DNA of 64,000 nt, from NCBI RefSeq assembly GCF_000497755.1, contig NZ_AYOD01000035.1:62001-126000 (forward strand), read 5' to 3'. Positions within the stretch are counted from its first letter, which is position 1. The number at the start of each line of letters is the position of its first letter. The position numbers and the translations under genes were made by a program. Of the stretch, positions 10,642 through 19,624 are shown piece by piece. This stretch comes from Aliihoeflea sp. 2WW. GTDB lineage: Bacteria; Pseudomonadota; Alphaproteobacteria; Rhizobiales; Rhizobiaceae. Under the pieces are notes generated by a model. The model saw only the letters and a program-made list of their open reading frames with translations, searched no databases and was not told the DNA's origin.

Positions 10642-11270
10642 CTTCTTCCAACGGACCCTTGCGGGTCGGCATCGGCGGGCCGGTCGGCTCGGGCAAGACG
10701 ACGCTGACCGAGAAGCTGTGCAAGGCGATGCGCGAGCGCTATTCGGTCGCGGTCGTGACCAACGACATCTACACCAAGGAAGACGCGATGGCGCTGGTGC
10801 GGCTTCAGGCGCTGTCCGAAGACCGCATCGTCGGCGTGGAGACGGGCGGGTGCCCGCACACCGCCATCCGCGAGGACGCGTCGATCAACCTGCAGGCGAT
10901 CGACCAGCTCACGGCGCGGATTCCCGGGCTCGACATCGTCTTCATCGAATCGGGTGGCGACAATCTGGCGGCCACTTTCTCGCCGGACCTTGCCGACCTG
11001 ACGCTCTACGTCATTTCGGTCTGCCAGGGCGGCGACATTCCGCGCAAGGGCGGGCCGGGCATCACGCGGTCGGACTTCCTTGTCGTCAACAAGGCCGATC
11101 TCGCGCCTTACGTGAATGTCGACCTCGAACAGATGGAGCGCGACGCGATCAAGGCGCGGGCAGGCAAGCCGTTCGCCTTCACCGATCTTTCGCGCAGCAA
11201 GGGCGTCGACGAGATCGTCGATTTTCTCGTCGAGAATGGTGGATTGGACCAGTTGCGGCAGGCGTCCTGA
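10638..11270 (+). CDS. ureG: Urease accessory GTPase UreG
   Basis: SIMIBI-class GTPase of 210 aa that powers nickel insertion. The P-loop [10 protein letters not shown] is at residues 14-23. The metal-binding CPH motif ([15 protein letters not shown]), the [15 protein letters not shown] segment and the base-recognition NKAD are all present. It is the last urease gene. The next gene starts 60 bases downstream with its own strong ribosome site. Confidence 0.97.
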   Translation: MTSSNGPLRVGIGGPVGSGKTTLTEKLCKAMRERYSVAVVTNDIYTKEDAMALVRLQALSEDRIVGVETGGCPHTAIREDASINLQAIDQLTARIPGLDIVFIESGGDNLAATFSPDLADLTLYVISVCQGGDIPRKGGPGITRSDFLVVNKADLAPYVNVDLEQMERDAIKARAGKPFAFTDLSRSKGVDEIVDFLVENGGLDQLRQAS

Positions 11271-11330
11271 CGGTTGCGCCTTGCGGCCCGGCGCGACATG
11301 CTGTGGCCTGAACAATTAGGAGAGCGCCCG

Positions 11331-12101
11331 ATGAGCGTCACCCAACTGGCCGACACGCGCCGCCCGAACCTGCCCTTCTACGAGGAGCGCTGCGACCTCG
11401 CCGCCGCCTTCCGCTGGACGGCGCGGCTCAACATGCACGAGGCGGTGGCGAACCATTTCTCGCTCGCCGTCGACGAGGGCGGGACGCAGATCCTGATCAA
11501 TCCGAACCTGATGCATTTCTCGCGCATCAAGGCGAGCGACCTGCTTTTGATCGACGCCAACGATCCCGAGACGATGAAGCGGCCGGATGCCCCCGACCCG
11601 ACGGCGTGGGGCCTGCACGGCGCGATCCACCGCAACGTGCCGCATGCGCGCTGCGTCATGCATGTCCACTCGGTGCACGCGACCGTACTCGCCTCGCTGG
11701 AGAATTCGCTCCTGCCGGCGATCGACCAGAACTCGGCGATGTTCCACGGCCGGCAGGTGGTCGACGCGCATTATGGTGGGCTCGCCTTCGAGGAAGAGGG
11801 CGAGCGCTGCTCGCGGCTCTTCGCCGACCCGAAGGCCAAGGTGATGGTGATGGGCAATCATGGCGTCATGATCATCGGCGAGACGGTGGGCGACACGTTC
11901 GACCGGCTCTATTATTTCGAGCGCGCCTGCGAGACCTACATCAAGGCGCTGTGGACCGGCCAGCCGATCCGCCATCTGTCGGACGAGATCGCCGAACGCG
12001 TCGCGACGCAGATGGATAATTATCCGGTCGCGTCGGCTAAGCGGCATCTGGAGGAATTGAAGTCGATCCTCGACGAGGAAGGATCGAACTTCCGCAATTG
12101 A
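11331..12101 (+). CDS. Class II aldolase/adducin family protein
   Basis: 256 aa with the class II aldolase fold. The zinc-ligand pattern HVHSVHA and the later GNHGVMIIGETVGDTFDRLYYFERACE are typical. Members include fuculose-phosphate aldolase, sugar epimerases and non-catalytic adducin heads; the substrate here is unclear. AGGAGAG precedes ATG 11331. It lies 60 bases after ureG and ends in a bidirectional terminator. It may be cotranscribed with urease, but a functional link is not known. Confidence 0.85.
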   Translation: MSVTQLADTRRPNLPFYEERCDLAAAFRWTARLNMHEAVANHFSLAVDEGGTQILINPNLMHFSRIKASDLLLIDANDPETMKRPDAPDPTAWGLHGAIHRNVPHARCVMHVHSVHATVLASLENSLLPAIDQNSAMFHGRQVVDAHYGGLAFEEEGERCSRLFADPKAKVMVMGNHGVMIIGETVGDTFDRLYYFERACETYIKALWTGQPIRHLSDEIAERVATQMDNYPVASAKRHLEELKSILDEEGSNFRN

Positions 12102-12103
12102 AA

Positions 12104-12132
12104 AACCGGCCGCGATTGCTCGCGGCCGGTTT
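12104..12132. terminator. Bidirectional rho-independent terminator
   Basis: AACCGGCCGCGA and TCGCGGCCGGTT-type arms pair around a short loop, flanked by A-run and T-run. It lies between the convergent aldolase-like (+) and TRAP binding protein (-) genes, so it serves both strands. Confidence 0.8.
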
Positions 12133-12149
12133 CTGGTCGAAATACGAGA

Positions 12150-13178
12150 TCAGGAGCCGAGGTGCTTGGCGATCATCGCGCGGGCGTCGTCCACCATGGC
12201 GTTGGCGTCCATGCCCTTGCCGTTCATCTCCTCGATCCAGGCGTCGATGAGCGGCGCGGCGGTGTCTTTCCAGCGCTGGGTCTCTGCCTCGTCGAGGGTG
12301 ATGATGTTGTTGCCGAGGTCCTGAGCGATCTTCAGGCCCTTCTCGTCGCCCGAATCCATGACACGACCGAACATCGCGGCGGCCTCGATACCCGAATTGG
12401 CGTCGATGACGGCCTTCAGGTCATCGGGAAGCGCGTCATAAGAAGCCTGATTCATCGCGAAGACGAAGGTCTGCGTATAGAGGCCCTCGTCGCCGGTGAA
12501 ACCGGTGTGGTTCTTGACGAGTTCGGAAACGCGCAGCGACGGCGTCACTTCCCACGGAATGGTCGTCGCGTCGATGACGCCCTTCGACAGCGATTCCGAG
12601 ACGGCCGGAACCGGCATGCCGATCGGCGTCGAGCCCAGTGCTTCAAGCATCTGGTTGATGACGCGCGAGCCGCCGCGGATCTTGACGCCCTGCATGTCCT
12701 CGAGCGTCGCGATCGGGTTCTTCGAATGGATCAGACCTGGACCATGCGCGTGCCAGGCGATGACCTTCATGCCCGAGAATTCCTCGGTGCAGTACTTCTC
12801 GCAATATTCGTGGAAGGCCTTCGACGTCGCTTCGCCGGTCGTCACCATGAAGGGAAGCTCGAAGGCTTCCGTCGACGGATAGCGGCCGGGCGTATAGCCG
12901 ATGACGGTCCAGATCATGTCGACGACGCCGTCGGTGACCTGATCGACGAGTTGCGGCGGCGTTCCGCCAAGCTGCATCGCGTCATACTGCTCGATCTTGA
13001 GGCGTCCGCCGGACTCCTCCATCACCTTGGCGGCCCAGGGCTTCAGCGCCTCAGCCGGGATGGTCGCCTGCGGCGGCAGCATCTGGTGAAGGCGCAGCGT
13101 CGTCTCCTGCGCGGCGGCAACGGTGGTAAAAGCTGCCACGGCAACGGCGCCGGCAGCCAGTGCTTTCCAATTCAACAT
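12150..13178 (-). CDS. TRAP transporter substrate-binding protein (orphan DctP)
   Basis: Periplasmic DctP-family protein of 342 aa. The signal peptide LNWKALAAGAVAVAAFTTVAAA is followed by ETTLRLHQMLPPQ. The carboxylate-binding Arg region is KIRGGSRVINQMLEALG. GGAGGAACCC precedes the chosen ATG; the open frame runs further upstream but only as antisense of the MetE-like gene. No DctQ or DctM adjoins it, so it must use a membrane pair from elsewhere, possibly the one at 15986-17726. Confidence 0.88.
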   Translation of the reverse strand: MLNWKALAAGAVAVAAFTTVAAAQETTLRLHQMLPPQATIPAEALKPWAAKVMEESGGRLKIEQYDAMQLGGTPPQLVDQVTDGVVDMIWTVIGYTPGRYPSTEAFELPFMVTTGEATSKAFHEYCEKYCTEEFSGMKVIAWHAHGPGLIHSKNPIATLEDMQGVKIRGGSRVINQMLEALGSTPIGMPVPAVSESLSKGVIDATTIPWEVTPSLRVSELVKNHTGFTGDEGLYTQTFVFAMNQASYDALPDDLKAVIDANSGIEAAAMFGRVMDSGDEKGLKIAQDLGNNIITLDEAETQRWKDTAAPLIDAWIEEMNGKGMDANAMVDDARAMIAKHLGS

Positions 13179-13202
13179 GGGTTCCTCCCTGCATGTCCCA
13201 TG

Positions 13203-13215
13203 ATTGTTATACGAT
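13203..13215. promoter_or_regulatory. Possible FadR/GntR-type operator before orphan dctP
   Basis: ATTGTTATACGAT contains TTGTTATACGA, which fits the FadR-subfamily core TNGT-N3-ACNA. It lies 25 bases upstream of the dctP start. This is almost the same distance as the stronger site before the gntR gene at 19573. One arm mismatch weakens it. Confidence 0.35.
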
Positions 13216-13301
13216 AGAACTTTCCGCCATGGAAGCGGCTGGCCGACACCACTTTCGCATGGTAGCCAAGCGCGCCCAGGATTTGAAATTGGAGGACTGC
13301 C

Positions 13302-14435
13302 ATGACTGCGACAGCCAACCCGCCCTTTCGTGCCGACCACGTGGGAAGCCTCTTGCGGCCCAAGGCGGTCAAGGATGCGCGCAAGCGGTTCTACGAGGAC
13401 AAGGCGATCGCCGCAGAGGAACTCGAGGAGATCGAGAACGCCGCGATCGACGAGGCGATCCGCATGCAGGAGGAGGCCGGGCTGCCGACCGTCACCGACG
13501 GCGAAATCCGCCGCTCGTTCTGGCACTATGATTTCATGGGCGGGCTCGAAGGGTTCGACATGGAAGAACGTGCGCCCGAAAAGGGCGTCGCCTTTGCCGG
13601 CGTCAAGCTGAGGCCCGTCTTCCCGACGATCACCGGCAAGCTCAATTTTCCCGACGATCACCCGATGCTGGACCATTTCCGCTACGTGGCATCGAAGACG
13701 AAGGTGATGCCGAAGATTTCGATCCCCGGCCCGAGCTGCTGCCATTTCCGCACGGCCAAGGACGATATTCACCCGAAGGAATATCGCGACGACCCCGAAG
13801 CGCTTTTCGCCGACCTGGCCAAGACCTACGCCAAGGCCGTGAAGGCCTTCTACGATGCCGGTTGTCGCTATCTGCAGATGGACGACATCTTCTTCGCCTA
13901 TCTGTGCGACCCGAAGCACCGCGCGGCGCAGAAGGAGCAGGGCACCGATCCCGACTGGCTGATCGAGCAGTACGCGAAGATGATGCACGACGCGATCAAG
14001 GACCGGCCTGACGACATGGTCATCGGCATGCACATGTGCCGTGGCAACTTCCGCTCCACCCATGCGGCCGAAGGCGCCTACGATCCTGCGGCGGATGCGG
14101 TCTTCAACCAGACCGGCGTCGACATCTACTTCATGGAATATGACAGCGAGCGTGCCGGCGGGCTCGAGCCGCTGCGCCTGTTGCCGAAGGGCAAGAAGCG
14201 CGTGCTGCCCGGATTCATCACGACCAAGACCGGCGAGATGGAGAAGGTCGACGACCTGAAGCGCAAGTTCGACGAGGCGGCGAAATATGCCGATCTCGAA
14301 CAGCTCGGCATCGCGCCGCAATGCGGATTCGCCTCGACCGAGGAAGGGAACTCTATCTCCTTCGACGACCAGCGCCGCAAGCTCGACCTCGTCGTCGAGA
14401 CCGCCGAGGCGATCTGGGGTGGGGTCGCGAAGTAA
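13302..14435 (+). CDS. MetE C-terminal-domain-like methyltransferase
   Basis: 377 aa, related to the C-terminal catalytic domain of cobalamin-independent methionine synthase. Zinc-ligand motifs are visible: MHMCRGN (His, Cys) near residue 245 and CGFAST (Cys) near 345. The barrel starts with FRADHVGSLLRP, and DGEIRRSFWHYDF follows near residue 66. The folate-binding N-terminal half of MetE is absent, so it belongs to the short COG0620 group of uncertain methyl donor. GGAGG-type signal precedes the ATG. It is divergent from dctP. Confidence 0.85.
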   Translation: MTATANPPFRADHVGSLLRPKAVKDARKRFYEDKAIAAEELEEIENAAIDEAIRMQEEAGLPTVTDGEIRRSFWHYDFMGGLEGFDMEERAPEKGVAFAGVKLRPVFPTITGKLNFPDDHPMLDHFRYVASKTKVMPKISIPGPSCCHFRTAKDDIHPKEYRDDPEALFADLAKTYAKAVKAFYDAGCRYLQMDDIFFAYLCDPKHRAAQKEQGTDPDWLIEQYAKMMHDAIKDRPDDMVIGMHMCRGNFRSTHAAEGAYDPAADAVFNQTGVDIYFMEYDSERAGGLEPLRLLPKGKKRVLPGFITTKTGEMEKVDDLKRKFDEAAKYADLEQLGIAPQCGFASTEEGNSISFDDQRRKLDLVVETAEAIWGGVAK

Positions 14436-14513
14436 CGTCATTCTTCATTGCCGCTTAACCATGCCTCGTGCAGAACGATGGTACGGGGACATGGTTTTGC
14501 GGGAGCGTTTTTG

Positions 14514-15425
14514 ATGGGCGGGTTGTTGAGGCGTGCGTTCGGGTCGCCCTTGGCGGCGCTTCTCGCGCTGGCGGTGATGGTTTCCGCCTGCTCGACCTCG
14601 GTCCTGCCCGAACCACCGCCGCCGATCCCCTCCGAGAAATACGCCGCCATCGTCGTCGATGTCAGTACGGGACGTTCGCTTTATTCCGTCCACGCCGATC
14701 AGCTTCGCTACCCGGCCTCGCTGACCAAGATGATGACGGTCTTCATGCTGTTCGAAGCGCTGGATTCCGGGCGCATCGGCAAGCAGACGCTGATCCCGGT
14801 ATCCGACAATGCGCGCGGCCAGGTCCCGACCAAGATCGGTTTTCGTCAGGGCGAGGCGATCGATGTGGACACCGCGATCCGCGCCCTTGTGATCCGTTCG
14901 GCCAATGACGTCGCGGTTGCGACGGCCGAGTTCCTTGGCGGGACGGAACCGAATTTCGCGACGATGATGACCCAGCGCGCACGCCAGATGGGCATGAACT
15001 CCACCACGTTCCGCAACGCCTCCGGCCTGCCCGATGCAGGCCAGCAGACGACGGCGCGCGACATGGCGCTGCTCTCCATCGCGCTCAACAAGCGCTTCCC
15101 GCACCATTACCACTATTTCGCCAATCGCGAATTCAGCTATGCGGGCAAGACCATTCGCGGCCACAACGACCTGCTTGGCCGCGTGGCCGGCGTCGATGGC
15201 CTGAAGACGGGCTATATCCGGGCTTCGGGGTTCAACCTGGCCACGTCCGTCGAGCGCGGCGGGCGGCGGCTTGTTGCGGTGGTGATGGGCGGCGAGACGG
15301 CGAAGAGCCGAAACTCGCACATGGAACAGCTCATCGAGCAGTACATGCCGATGGCGGGGTCCGTCGCGACCACGGCGGCGCCGCGACCTCTGCCGCAGCA
15401 GGCGCTGCTCGCACCCATGCGCTGA
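14514..15425 (+). CDS. D-alanyl-D-alanine carboxypeptidase (class C-type low-molecular-weight PBP), lipoprotein
   Basis: Penicillin-binding-protein-type serine peptidase of 303 aa trimming peptidoglycan stem peptides. Catalytic motifs are SLTK (Ser69, Lys72), SAND, and KTGY. The N-terminus is hydrophobic and ends in VMVSAC, a lipobox with Cys26, so it is probably a lipid-anchored periplasmic enzyme. ATG 14514 is preferred to 14448 because it places this signal at the start. It ends before a strong hairpin. Confidence 0.9.
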   Translation: MGGLLRRAFGSPLAALLALAVMVSACSTSVLPEPPPPIPSEKYAAIVVDVSTGRSLYSVHADQLRYPASLTKMMTVFMLFEALDSGRIGKQTLIPVSDNARGQVPTKIGFRQGEAIDVDTAIRALVIRSANDVAVATAEFLGGTEPNFATMMTQRARQMGMNSTTFRNASGLPDAGQQTTARDMALLSIALNKRFPHHYHYFANREFSYAGKTIRGHNDLLGRVAGVDGLKTGYIRASGFNLATSVERGGRRLVAVVMGGETAKSRNSHMEQLIEQYMPMAGSVATTAAPRPLPQQALLAPMR

Positions 15426-15446
15426 GCCGCCGGGACCTAAAGGCAC

Positions 15447-15483
15447 GTTGCGGCGGCGCGGCCCCAATTCGCGCCGCCGCAAC
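15447..15483. terminator. Strong hairpin between convergent genes
   Basis: GTTGCGGCGGCGCG and CGCGCCGCCGCAAC form a perfect 14-bp stem with a 9-base loop. It sits between the carboxypeptidase gene and rpiB. No T-run is present, so termination is likely but not of the canonical form. Confidence 0.55.
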
Positions 15484-15519
15484 GGAGCGCCTCCCTTGGG
15501 AGGACGCTCGATCCGATGA

Positions 15520-15966
15520 TCAGCGAGCGGCGTCCATTTCGGCGAGCTTGGCGACCCGGCGACGGAAATCCTCGTCGGTCGAGAATTCGGCCTTCAGATA
15601 GGATTCGACCAGATCCTTGGCGAGCCAGGGTCCGACGATCTGCGCGCCGATGCACATGACGTTGACGTCGTCATGCTCGACTGACTGGTGCGCCGAATGG
15701 ACGTCGTGGCAGACGGCTGCGCGAATGCCCTTGACCTTGTTGGCGGCGATGGATGCGCCGACGCCGGTGCCGCAGACCATCAGGCCGCGCTCTGCCTCTC
15801 CGGCGTTGATCTTGTCCGTCACCTGCCGCGCGATGTCGGGGAAGTCGACAGGATTCGGGTCGAACGAGCCGACATCCTGGACCTCATGGCCGAGCGATTT
15901 GACATATTCCACGATGGTCGACTTCAACGGGAAGCCGGCGTGGTCCGAGCCGATAACGATGCGCAT
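15520..15966 (-). CDS. rpiB: RpiB/LacAB-family sugar-phosphate isomerase
   Basis: 148 aa, normal for RpiB. SDHAGFPLK binds phosphate, the catalytic Cys is in MVCGTGVGASIAANK, and CHDVHSAHQSVEHDDVN follows. Ribose-5-phosphate isomerase B is the default call. Relatives in rhizobial sugar-acid or tetritol pathways isomerise tetrulose phosphates, and the TRAP operon context (dctM ends 20 bases upstream) makes such a catabolic role plausible. Start ATG 15966. Confidence 0.87.
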   Translation of the reverse strand: MRIVIGSDHAGFPLKSTIVEYVKSLGHEVQDVGSFDPNPVDFPDIARQVTDKINAGEAERGLMVCGTGVGASIAANKVKGIRAAVCHDVHSAHQSVEHDDVNVMCIGAQIVGPWLAKDLVESYLKAEFSTDEDFRRRVAKLAEMDAAR

Positions 15967-15985
15967 GTGAACTCCAGTTTTGATC

Positions 15986-17260
15986 TTAACGAAGCATCGA
16001 GGGAAGCCACAGGACGAGGCCTTCCCAGAAGGTAATGATGGCGAGCGTGGCGAGAAGCGGGACATAGAACGGCACCAGCGCGCGCAGCAACTGCCTGAGC
16101 GAGACATTGGCGATGCTCGACAACAGGAACAGCGACAGACCCATCGGCGGGGTGAGCAGGCCGAACATCAGATTGAAGATGGTTATGATGCCGAGGTGGA
16201 CCGGATCGATGCCGGCCAGAACCATGGGCGGCGCGATGACCGGCACGACGAGCAGCGTCGCGGTGGTGGAATCGAGGAACATGCCGGCGATGAAGAAGAT
16301 TAGGTTCGCGACGATCAGAAGCACGATCGGATCGGTCGAGAACTGGAGAATCCAGCGGGCGAAATCCTGAGGGATCTGCTCGACGGCAAGAATCCAGCCG
16401 AACAATGCCGCCACCGCGACGATGATCAGGATCGCGCTGGTGCTCTTCACGGTCAGGATCAACGCCTGCCAGAGATGCTCCAAGGTAAGGTCGCGATAGA
16501 AGATCGCGCTGATCGCGAGCACGTAGACGACGGTCACTGCGGCGGCCTCGGTCGGCGTGAACAGGCCGAGCAGCATGCCGGCGATCATCAGGACGGGGGC
16601 CAGGAGCGCGGGCAGCGCCGGCAACAGATCGCCGCCGAGTTCGCGCAGGGTCGGCCAGCGTTCGGCGCGCGGCAGGTTGTAGCGGTAGGACAGGAAGACG
16701 GTCATGAGCATCAGCAGCGCGACGCAGACCAGTGCCGGGACGATGCCCGCAAGAAGAAGCTGGACGATCGAGACGCTGGTGACCGATCCGTAGACGATCA
16801 GCGGAATCGAGGGCGGAAAGATCGGCCCGACGACGGCGGACGCGCCGGTGACGGCTGCCGAGAACGGCGCCGTGAACCCCTTCTTCTTCATCGCCGCAAT
16901 CTCGATGCGGCCAAGCCCGCCGACATCGGCCAGCGCCGCACCCGACATGCCCGAAAAGATGAGGCTGGAGAAGATGTTTACCTGCGCGAGACCGCCTGGA
17001 AAGCGACCCACTGCCGTGTCGGCAAAGCGGAAGATGCGATCGGTGATGCCGGCCGAATTCATCAGATTGCCGACAAAAATGAAGATCGGGACCGCGACCA
17101 GCGGAAAGGAGTCGAGCGCGTAGGTGATGCGCTGGACGAGCAGCCCGTAAGGCAGGCCTTCGATCAGCACATAGGCGATCGAGGGAATGAGAATGGCATA
17201 GACGACGGGAAAGCCGGCGATGAACAGGACGAGGAAGGCGCCGATGACTGCAAGACCCAT
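15986..17260 (-). CDS. dctM: TRAP transporter large permease DctM
   Basis: Integral membrane protein of 424 aa with about 12 TM helices, the ion-coupled channel of the TRAP system. Typical segments are GLPYGLLVQRITYALDSFPLVAVPIFIFVGNLMN, IFSGMSGAALADVGGLG and FPPSIPLIVYG. It begins one base after the dctQ stop. Together with DctP and DctQ it makes a complete importer, most often for carboxylates or sugar acids. Confidence 0.93.
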   Translation of the reverse strand: MGLAVIGAFLVLFIAGFPVVYAILIPSIAYVLIEGLPYGLLVQRITYALDSFPLVAVPIFIFVGNLMNSAGITDRIFRFADTAVGRFPGGLAQVNIFSSLIFSGMSGAALADVGGLGRIEIAAMKKKGFTAPFSAAVTGASAVVGPIFPPSIPLIVYGSVTSVSIVQLLLAGIVPALVCVALLMLMTVFLSYRYNLPRAERWPTLRELGGDLLPALPALLAPVLMIAGMLLGLFTPTEAAAVTVVYVLAISAIFYRDLTLEHLWQALILTVKSTSAILIIVAVAALFGWILAVEQIPQDFARWILQFSTDPIVLLIVANLIFFIAGMFLDSTTATLLVVPVIAPPMVLAGIDPVHLGIITIFNLMFGLLTPPMGLSLFLLSSIANVSLRQLLRALVPFYVPLLATLAIITFWEGLVLWLPSMLR

Positions 17261-17261
17261 G

Positions 17262-17726
17262 TCAGAGCACCTTGGTTTCTTCGCGCGGCGGATGGAGCAG
17301 GTCGATTAGATGGCCAAGCGTCGCGGCTGCGAAACCGAAGAAGGTCGCACCGAGGAACAGCCAGAACGGAATCTTGAGCGTCGGCGTCGCATTGTTGAGA
17401 TTGCGGAAGATGGTCTGCCAGGCGACATAGGCGACGAAGGCGGCGGCAGCGACGGCCACCGCCGTGATGACGAAGGTCAGCGTCTTGCGCAGCAATGTCG
17501 GCATCGCGTCCAGGAACTCGGCCATGACGATGTTCTCGTGATCGAGCACGACCAGCGGAAAGGCGGTGAAGACGAGCACGATCAGCAGGAAGCGCGTGAA
17601 CTCCTCGGCGCCGATGATCGCCGCGCCGAATACATCGCGCATGATGACCTGCGTGAACGGCACGGCGACCAGCGCGACGAGCACGAGCACGCAGAACGCG
17701 CCCAATGCGCGTTTGACGATGACCAT
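17262..17726 (-). CDS. dctQ: TRAP transporter small permease DctQ
   Basis: 154 aa with four TM helices. The family pattern VIMRDVFGAAIIGAEEFTRFLLIVLVF is present, followed by EFLDAMPTLLRKTL. It forms the membrane complex with DctM, whose start follows immediately. The upstream dctP gene is separated by 65 bases that hold a stem-loop. Confidence 0.9.
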   Translation of the reverse strand: MVIVKRALGAFCVLVLVALVAVPFTQVIMRDVFGAAIIGAEEFTRFLLIVLVFTAFPLVVLDHENIVMAEFLDAMPTLLRKTLTFVITAVAVAAAAFVAYVAWQTIFRNLNNATPTLKIPFWLFLGATFFGFAAATLGHLIDLLHPPREETKVL

Positions 17727-17746
17727 TTCCTCAATCCTCCCGAAGA

Positions 17747-17774
17747 GCCGGCGGCGATCGATGCCGCCGCCGGC
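17747..17774 (-). other. Stem-loop between dctP and dctQ
   Basis: GCCGGCGGC and GCCGCCGGC form a 9-bp stem with a 10-base loop and no T-run. As with many binding-protein operons, it may protect or attenuate the transcript so that dctP is more abundant than dctQM. Confidence 0.5.
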
Positions 17775-17791
17775 ACGACTTCAAGCGCGCC

Positions 17792-18784
17792 TTATTCGAC
17801 GGCGGCAATCTGCTCGATATACGTCTCGTAGGACGGGAAATCAGCTCGGATCTGCTCCAGCACCTGGGTGCGGAAGGCTTCGAGATCGAGACCTTCGGCT
17901 TCAGTGATGACGGTCATTCCGTGTCCCTTCACCTCTTCGACCAGTTCGACCTCGGATTCGGTCGCCATGACGAGCGATTCCTGCGCCTCGCGCTCCAGAA
18001 CCTCGGTGATGGCCTGGCGCTGCTCTTCTTCCAGCCCCTGCCAGACTTCCTCGTTCACGAACACGGCGAGCACGGCCTGCATGTGGCCGGTCATCGCGAT
18101 GTGCGACTGCACCTCATAGAGCTTGTTCGCGGTGATCATTGTCAGCGGGTTTTCCTGGCCGACGACGAGACCCGTCATGAGCGCAGTCGGCAGTTCGGCG
18201 ACCTCGACCGGCGTCGGCGTCGCACCGAAGCCCTTGACCATCGACACCCAAAGATCGAGCGGAACGGCGCGGAACGGCTTTCCGGCCAGATCCTCCGGCG
18301 ACTTGACCTCGAAATTCGACGAGATGTGGCGCGCGCCGCGATAGATGCGGCCGATGATCCGGACGCCGCCTTCGGCGACCAGCTTCTCGTTGATCGCCTG
18401 CAGGGCGGGCGAGGTCTGGGGATCGGTCGCGGCCAGAGCATGCGCGCCGTCGCGATAGATGAACGGCGCGTTGAATGCGGCGACCTCGGGCACGATGCGC
18501 GCGAGCGACGCGAAATCGTGGTGGCCCATGGAGATCGAACCCATGCGCACGCCGTCGACCATCTCGGCGACGCCGCCGAGCTGGCTGGCGGGATAGACCT
18601 GGACGGTGACCGCATCGCTCGTCGCCTCGGCAATGCCGGTCGCCGCCTCTGTTGCGAAGATGGTCTGGATGTCGCCTTCGGCGCCGACATGGGCGTAACG
18701 CAGTTCGGCGGCATTGGCACCGGCGGCGACGCCGACGGCAATTGCGGTTGCGGCAAGCAGCTTCAGGATACGCGAATGGAACAT
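17792..18784 (-). CDS. dctP: TRAP transporter substrate-binding protein DctP
   Basis: 330 aa. The signal peptide FHSRILKLLAATAIAVGVAAGANA is followed by AELRYAHVGAEGD. The middle has KSPEDLAGKPFRAVPLDLWVSMVKGFGATPTPVEVAELPTAL, the region that holds the carboxylate-binding Arg. It is encoded between the FadR-type regulator (12 bases upstream) and dctQM. The substrate is not readable; a sugar acid or uronate is plausible from the regulator class and RpiB. Confidence 0.9.
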   Translation of the reverse strand: MFHSRILKLLAATAIAVGVAAGANAAELRYAHVGAEGDIQTIFATEAATGIAEATSDAVTVQVYPASQLGGVAEMVDGVRMGSISMGHHDFASLARIVPEVAAFNAPFIYRDGAHALAATDPQTSPALQAINEKLVAEGGVRIIGRIYRGARHISSNFEVKSPEDLAGKPFRAVPLDLWVSMVKGFGATPTPVEVAELPTALMTGLVVGQENPLTMITANKLYEVQSHIAMTGHMQAVLAVFVNEEVWQGLEEEQRQAITEVLEREAQESLVMATESEVELVEEVKGHGMTVITEAEGLDLEAFRTQVLEQIRADFPSYETYIEQIAAVE

Positions 18785-18796
18785 TGGACTTCCTCC

Positions 18797-19549
18797 CTAG
18801 ATGGTCTTGTCTCGACTGAACGCCGCATCCTCCGTGAACGCAGCGATGTAGCTCTTGCGGCGGAGCTCATCGCCGATGGCGAAGTGATCGCGCAGGCGGC
18901 GGTCGGCGGCATCGCCGTCGCGCTCGACGATCGACAGGAACACCTCGCGGTGTGCCTCGAACAAAGAATCGCGAATGTCTGGCACGACCGTCGTCTGACG
19001 GCGGCGCTGCACGTGGCTGCGGCGCAGGAGTTCGGAAATCGACTGGTAGAGCATGATCAGCGCCGGGCTGCGGCCCGCCTCGACCAGCGCCATGTGGAAC
19101 GCGAAATCCGCCTCTGCACCGGCGACTGGATCGTGGAGCGTCTCGCGTAGCGTCTGCAACAGACCGCCGATGCGCTCGATGTCGCTGGCACTGGCGCGAT
19201 CGCAGGCGAGGCGAATGGCCTGGCATTCGATTGCCACCCGCGCTTCCATCACGTCATCGAGGATATCGGGCTGCTGGGCGAGGCAGAAGGTGAAGAAATC
19301 GGTGAGCACCGACACGTCCGCATGGCGCACATAAGCGCCCTTGCCATGCCGGATGTCGAGAAAGCCGAGCATGGCGAGCGAGCGCAGCGTCTCGCGAAGC
19401 ACCGGGCGTGAGACGCCGAGGCGCAACGCCAGTTCGCGCTCGCCAAGCAGGCGATCGCCGGCATTGAGCGCGCTGGACAGAAGCTGTTCGCGAAAATAGG
19501 CGAACACCTTTTCCGTGCCGAGCAGTTCCTCCGCTCCCTCCGAAAGCAC
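18797..19549 (-). CDS. FadR-subfamily GntR transcriptional regulator
   Basis: About 250 aa. The winged helix-turn-helix is GDRLLGERELALRLGVSRPVLRETLRSLAMLGFLDIRHGKGAYV, and the C-terminal FCD ligand domain carries the metal/ligand His pattern (DFAFHMALVEA, EAHREVF). I place the start at GTG 19549, preceded by GGAGG with good spacing. The longer frame from 19621 would put the palindromic operator inside the coding region. It heads the dctPQM-rpiB operon and probably represses it and itself until its ligand appears. Confidence 0.85.
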   Translation of the reverse strand: MLSEGAEELLGTEKVFAYFREQLLSSALNAGDRLLGERELALRLGVSRPVLRETLRSLAMLGFLDIRHGKGAYVRHADVSVLTDFFTFCLAQQPDILDDVMEARVAIECQAIRLACDRASASDIERIGGLLQTLRETLHDPVAGAEADFAFHMALVEAGRSPALIMLYQSISELLRRSHVQRRRQTTVVPDIRDSLFEAHREVFLSIVERDGDAADRRLRDHFAIGDELRRKSYIAAFTEDAAFSRDKTI

Positions 19550-19572
19550 CTTGTTCCTCCCAGTGGCCTTAC

Positions 19573-19587
19573 AGTGGTCATACCACT
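19573..19587. promoter_or_regulatory. FadR-type operator upstream of the gntR-dctPQM operon
   Basis: AGTGGTCATACCACT is a perfect palindrome (AGTGGT-N3-ACCACT) and fits the FadR-subfamily consensus TGGT-N3-ACCA. It begins 24 bases upstream of the GTG start, where it would block transcription. Autoregulation is inferred. Confidence 0.65.
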
Positions 19588-19624
19588 TGTGGCGCGATTG
19601 CTCGCTGCCGTCAAGCGACATGGT

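Noticed and set aside
13179..14441. N-terminal extension of the orphan DctP frame
   Set aside because: The extension is antisense to the MetE-like gene. A proper signal peptide and GGAGG start exist at 13178.
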